This document shows, piece by piece, positions 61,248-64,000 of a stretch of DNA of 64,000 bases (the stretch's first letter is position 1; each line of letters starts with the position of its first letter). The translations under genes were made by a program, and so were the position numbers. The DNA lies in the NCBI GenBank assembly GCA_036873135.1, contig JAPTYO010000011.1, positions 6,060,298 through 6,124,297 on the forward strand, read 5' to 3'. The stretch is from Clarkia xantiana subsp. parviflora. Lineage: Eukaryota; Streptophyta; Magnoliopsida; Myrtales; Onagraceae. The notes under the pieces were generated by a model that was not told the DNA's origin, did not search any database, and saw only the letters and a list, made by a program, of their open reading frames with translations.

Positions 61248-64000
61248 TCAGATGATGTTTGATGGGTAACATTTTTCGAAAATTTCCTCCTCCGAACTTG
61301 CATTGCCTGGAAGTTCTGATGCCTTCTCAACCCCCTTTGAGCGATAAGGAGCTATTTTTACGGGACCAACTGGTAGAGACTGCAGCAGTTCGTTTTCAAT
61401 GAACTCATACCTGATCAATCAAATCAAATCAAATGTAACTAACATTCACTATCATGTGATGTGCCAACAGTATCAGCTAAAATGAGGTCAGGGGTGTTAC
61501 TCACAAGTTCTTACAAACGGTATCGACAATTGCAGATTGATGGATGATATCTGGCTTTATCTGGTTCGTTTTGTCATAAACAAGTTCATCAAAGGGTTTG
61601 TTCAAAATCCCAGAAAGCCTCTCCACATTAGCCTCAAGCTGTTGTTGTTGGTCCTCAAAAAGATTCTGGTGTATCACCTTTTCATTCTTCTCCAAGCTGA
61701 ACATATCTCCAAACATGTAGAAAGCAAAAGCATACGAATTCAGTATCACCTGCCTTGCCACGGAAAGCCTGCAGAGCCCACTTGCGAGCCAATGCGGATA
61801 TTCCGTTCTTAGTTCCTGAAAATCTGCAGATGCGATACTCGCCGTAATGTCTTCTCTCATTTTATTCTCCAAAGCATATGATTCGAGGTGGGCCTTGTAG
61901 CGTGTGTAGTAATGCATGTAGCGATGGAGATCTATTTCTGCACGCTTCGCCCTTGTTTCGTGGTCCTCCTTATATCGACCGCAGCTGTGGCCTTCGATGC
62001 TTGTCCATGTATGAGCAGATCCCGTGGCTTCACCGCATAGCCAACTGCATTTGCAACCGTAGACTTAATTCGATGAATAGTTCATTCCAAAATGAAGAAG
62101 AAACGATAGAACTTACCAGAATGGTTGACTACAAACACAGCGGACAAGGTTGCAACCACCATTCTTCTCGACAAGTTTGTGACACTTTGGACAAGGCTTA
62201 GTATTTGCAGTAATCCAGTTGACAGTCTCTGATTCATCTTGACATTTCCTTGACCAGAGTTCCCACATCAAACACGAACAAGGAGAATGCGCACTTGACA
62301 AGCAGCTGAAGCAAAACTGAAAACCGCAAGAGCATTCAACCTCGCAGGTTTCATCTTCATCGACAAGTATTGCATTCCCACAATGTGGAACACTTGGACA
62401 CCATTTCACCATCTTGTTGTCCTCTATGTATGATTCTAGCAGGGATCGGTCAAATTTCTCCATTAGATTAGGATTCTTTGCACCAACAAGACTTCTAACG
62501 GCGGACTCATCACATATAGTGCCGCATTTGTGTTCCATGCACCTGATCCTCTTGCTCTTCCCTTCACTGATATTCACTATAAAATGCTCAGTCCAACCTG
62601 TACGCAGTGCTTATGGAAGTTAGAGAAACACGATAATGGGACTTGACTGTCTTCACTATTCTAGAGTCTAGAAAAGACCAGAACCGCTTTTAAAAAATTC
62701 ACAGAGCATCAGAAACAACAAGAAAGCAAGAACCAGAAGTGCATTAATAATAAGAGTGAAAGATAGTTCCTGGTAAAAGAACAGTTTAACAAATGGAAAG
62801 TTATAAGAGCACAGCTTACACTCGTTACAAAAGCAATGACCACAATCCATTGTGCTTGTGCAACTGATGGACACAGGATCCATGCAAATACCGCACATTA
62901 TTTCAGAAGTGGATGACTTGTGACTTTTAGCAGCCCCACCTTCAGAAATTGAAAGGCCTGCTTCTTTAAGTAAGTAATTAATTCCTTCCTCAGCAAGCTT
63001 TGTAGACACCACTTCAACATTCCACCGGAAGTGAATAAGCAGACTTCGAGCATGGTGCTCTTTCAGATGGAGCAATTCCATAACAGTTTGCAAATCCTTC
63101 TTCTGCAGACAACAGATTAACAAATGCGGATCAACAGAAGCTCATTCCTCATCTACCCAAGTAGGTATAGTAAGCAATAACATGTATCCACTATATAGTA
63201 TAACAGGTACCTGCGCAACCAGGAGTGATTCTGCTGTAATTACCTGAGGAAGAAAACTTATTGTGAATATTCAGTTCACATATAACAATTTGTCCTTTTG
63301 GTTGAATTTCTTCAAAATTGATGTGAATGCAATATGCAGTAAAACCATAATCTAAAACCAGATATTTGAAGGACAAGATAACAACTTTCATCCAACCTAT
63401 AGAGTGCGTGATCAAACTGCAGAAGGACTAAAATAGTTTACAATATAAACCTGGAAAGGAGTCTCTAAACACATATTTTCATATGTCAAAGGAAACAACC
63501 ACAATCAACAAATAGCGATTGTATCTTCTACAGTGAAATAATGCTAACCACACTATTTCAGCTCACCATGTAAATTTCAAATTAATAGCTCTTGGGTTCT
63601 GATTCGTAATCTCTTTACACGTAAGGTATAGTTCAAAACTGGAGGCAATATCAACTTTTGCACGTTCATAACTGTAATGTACAAATAAAGCTCAGAATTT
63701 TCCGATTGATTTCACCTATTTTGGGACCGCGAAGTGATTTGAACAAATAATTTTTCATCGAGATAATTCTACAGCATATACATAATAACAGTCCAGACTA
63801 GTCAGATAATGAAGGAATGATCAACAAACCAGAGCAAGTACGCGGATAAATTCGGGCATAATTCCGTCGAGAATATCAACGAATTACTTAAATTTACACT
63901 ACGATCACCTTAGCAGAGGAGCCACTGGACGGAAACGGAATGCTGAGGTCGGAGTTATCGTACAAGTCTTCATCTAATTCGTACACGGAATCATCGGAAT
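61248..64000 (-). CDS. ARIADNE-type RBR E3 ubiquitin ligase (ARI1/ARI2-like), 5' end outside window
   Basis: RBR ligases pass ubiquitin from an E2 bound at RING1 to a Cys in RING2 and then to the substrate. Exons: 64000-63909, 63243-63211, 63102-62820, 62597-62117, 62044-61505 and 61410-61248. Phases agree and 529 residues are visible. Order: acidic head (ELDEDLYDNSD); UBA-like region (DLQTVMELLHLKEHHARSLL); RING1 (CGICMDPVSIS, DCGHCFCNEC, RCMEHKCGTICDE); IBR (WCPSVPHCGNAI, VECSCGFQFCFSC, HSPCSC); RING2 (CPKCHKLVEKNGGCN with the catalytic Cys in GGCN); and the Ariadne domain (HRYMHYYTRYKAHLESYAL, NLFEDQQQQLEANVERLSG). It ends PYRSKG...KCYPSNII. The start ATG lies just beyond 64000. No lesion is seen. 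Confidence 0.92.

Overview
The window is nuclear DNA of a flowering plant, most likely a eudicot. It has widely spaced, intron-containing genes of plant-specific families, very AT-rich intergenic DNA, and many plant-type transposons. I could not fix the species.

Five host genes look intact or intact as far as they are visible. From left to right they are: a TFIIIC largest-subunit gene (minus, runs off the left edge); a small DUF4228/PADRE-type protein (plus, 18113-18514); a PDV2-like plastid-division protein (minus, 20931-23097); a short DUF547/MIP1-zipper protein (minus, 24775-27738); and an ARIADNE-type RBR ubiquitin ligase (minus, 61248 to the right edge). A sixth locus, a ubiquitin-specific protease of the DUSP-containing UBP group (41821-46776, minus), is a clear unprocessed pseudogene. 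It has lost the catalytic Cys box and the zinc-ribbon region and carries several stops and a frameshift. An Asp-rich ORF at 51096-51569 has no recognisable family.

Mobile DNA fills most of the rest. A 9.1-kb Ty3/Gypsy Tat-like element (5246-14334, TSD CTCTC) carries gag-protease, a second gag-like module where RT-integrase would be expected, and a spliced antisense gene. A 6.0-kb Ty1/Copia element (28780-34739, TSD AATAT) is nearly full length but broken, and a rotted relative lies at about 58590-60470. A 5'-truncated L1 LINE (about 52500-56240) is split by a hAT-like element (52763-54785), which itself holds an LTR fragment. Five elements with GGGTNAATAAC-like ends and about 9-bp target duplications form one Mutator-like (MULE) group. 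A 2.1-kb Pack-MULE-like element (39251-41356) with a related end sequence holds exons of a Golgi SNARE of the GOS1 type. A 1.9-kb Helitron (47046-48967) holds exons of an LHT-type amino-acid transporter. Several small hAT, Harbinger-like and foldback MITEs were delimited from their own terminal repeats and target duplications.

The host genes do not form a pathway. The layout is a gene-poor plant region shaped by repeated insertion, nesting and gene-fragment capture. All gene names rest on motif and family recognition by eye; no database search was run.
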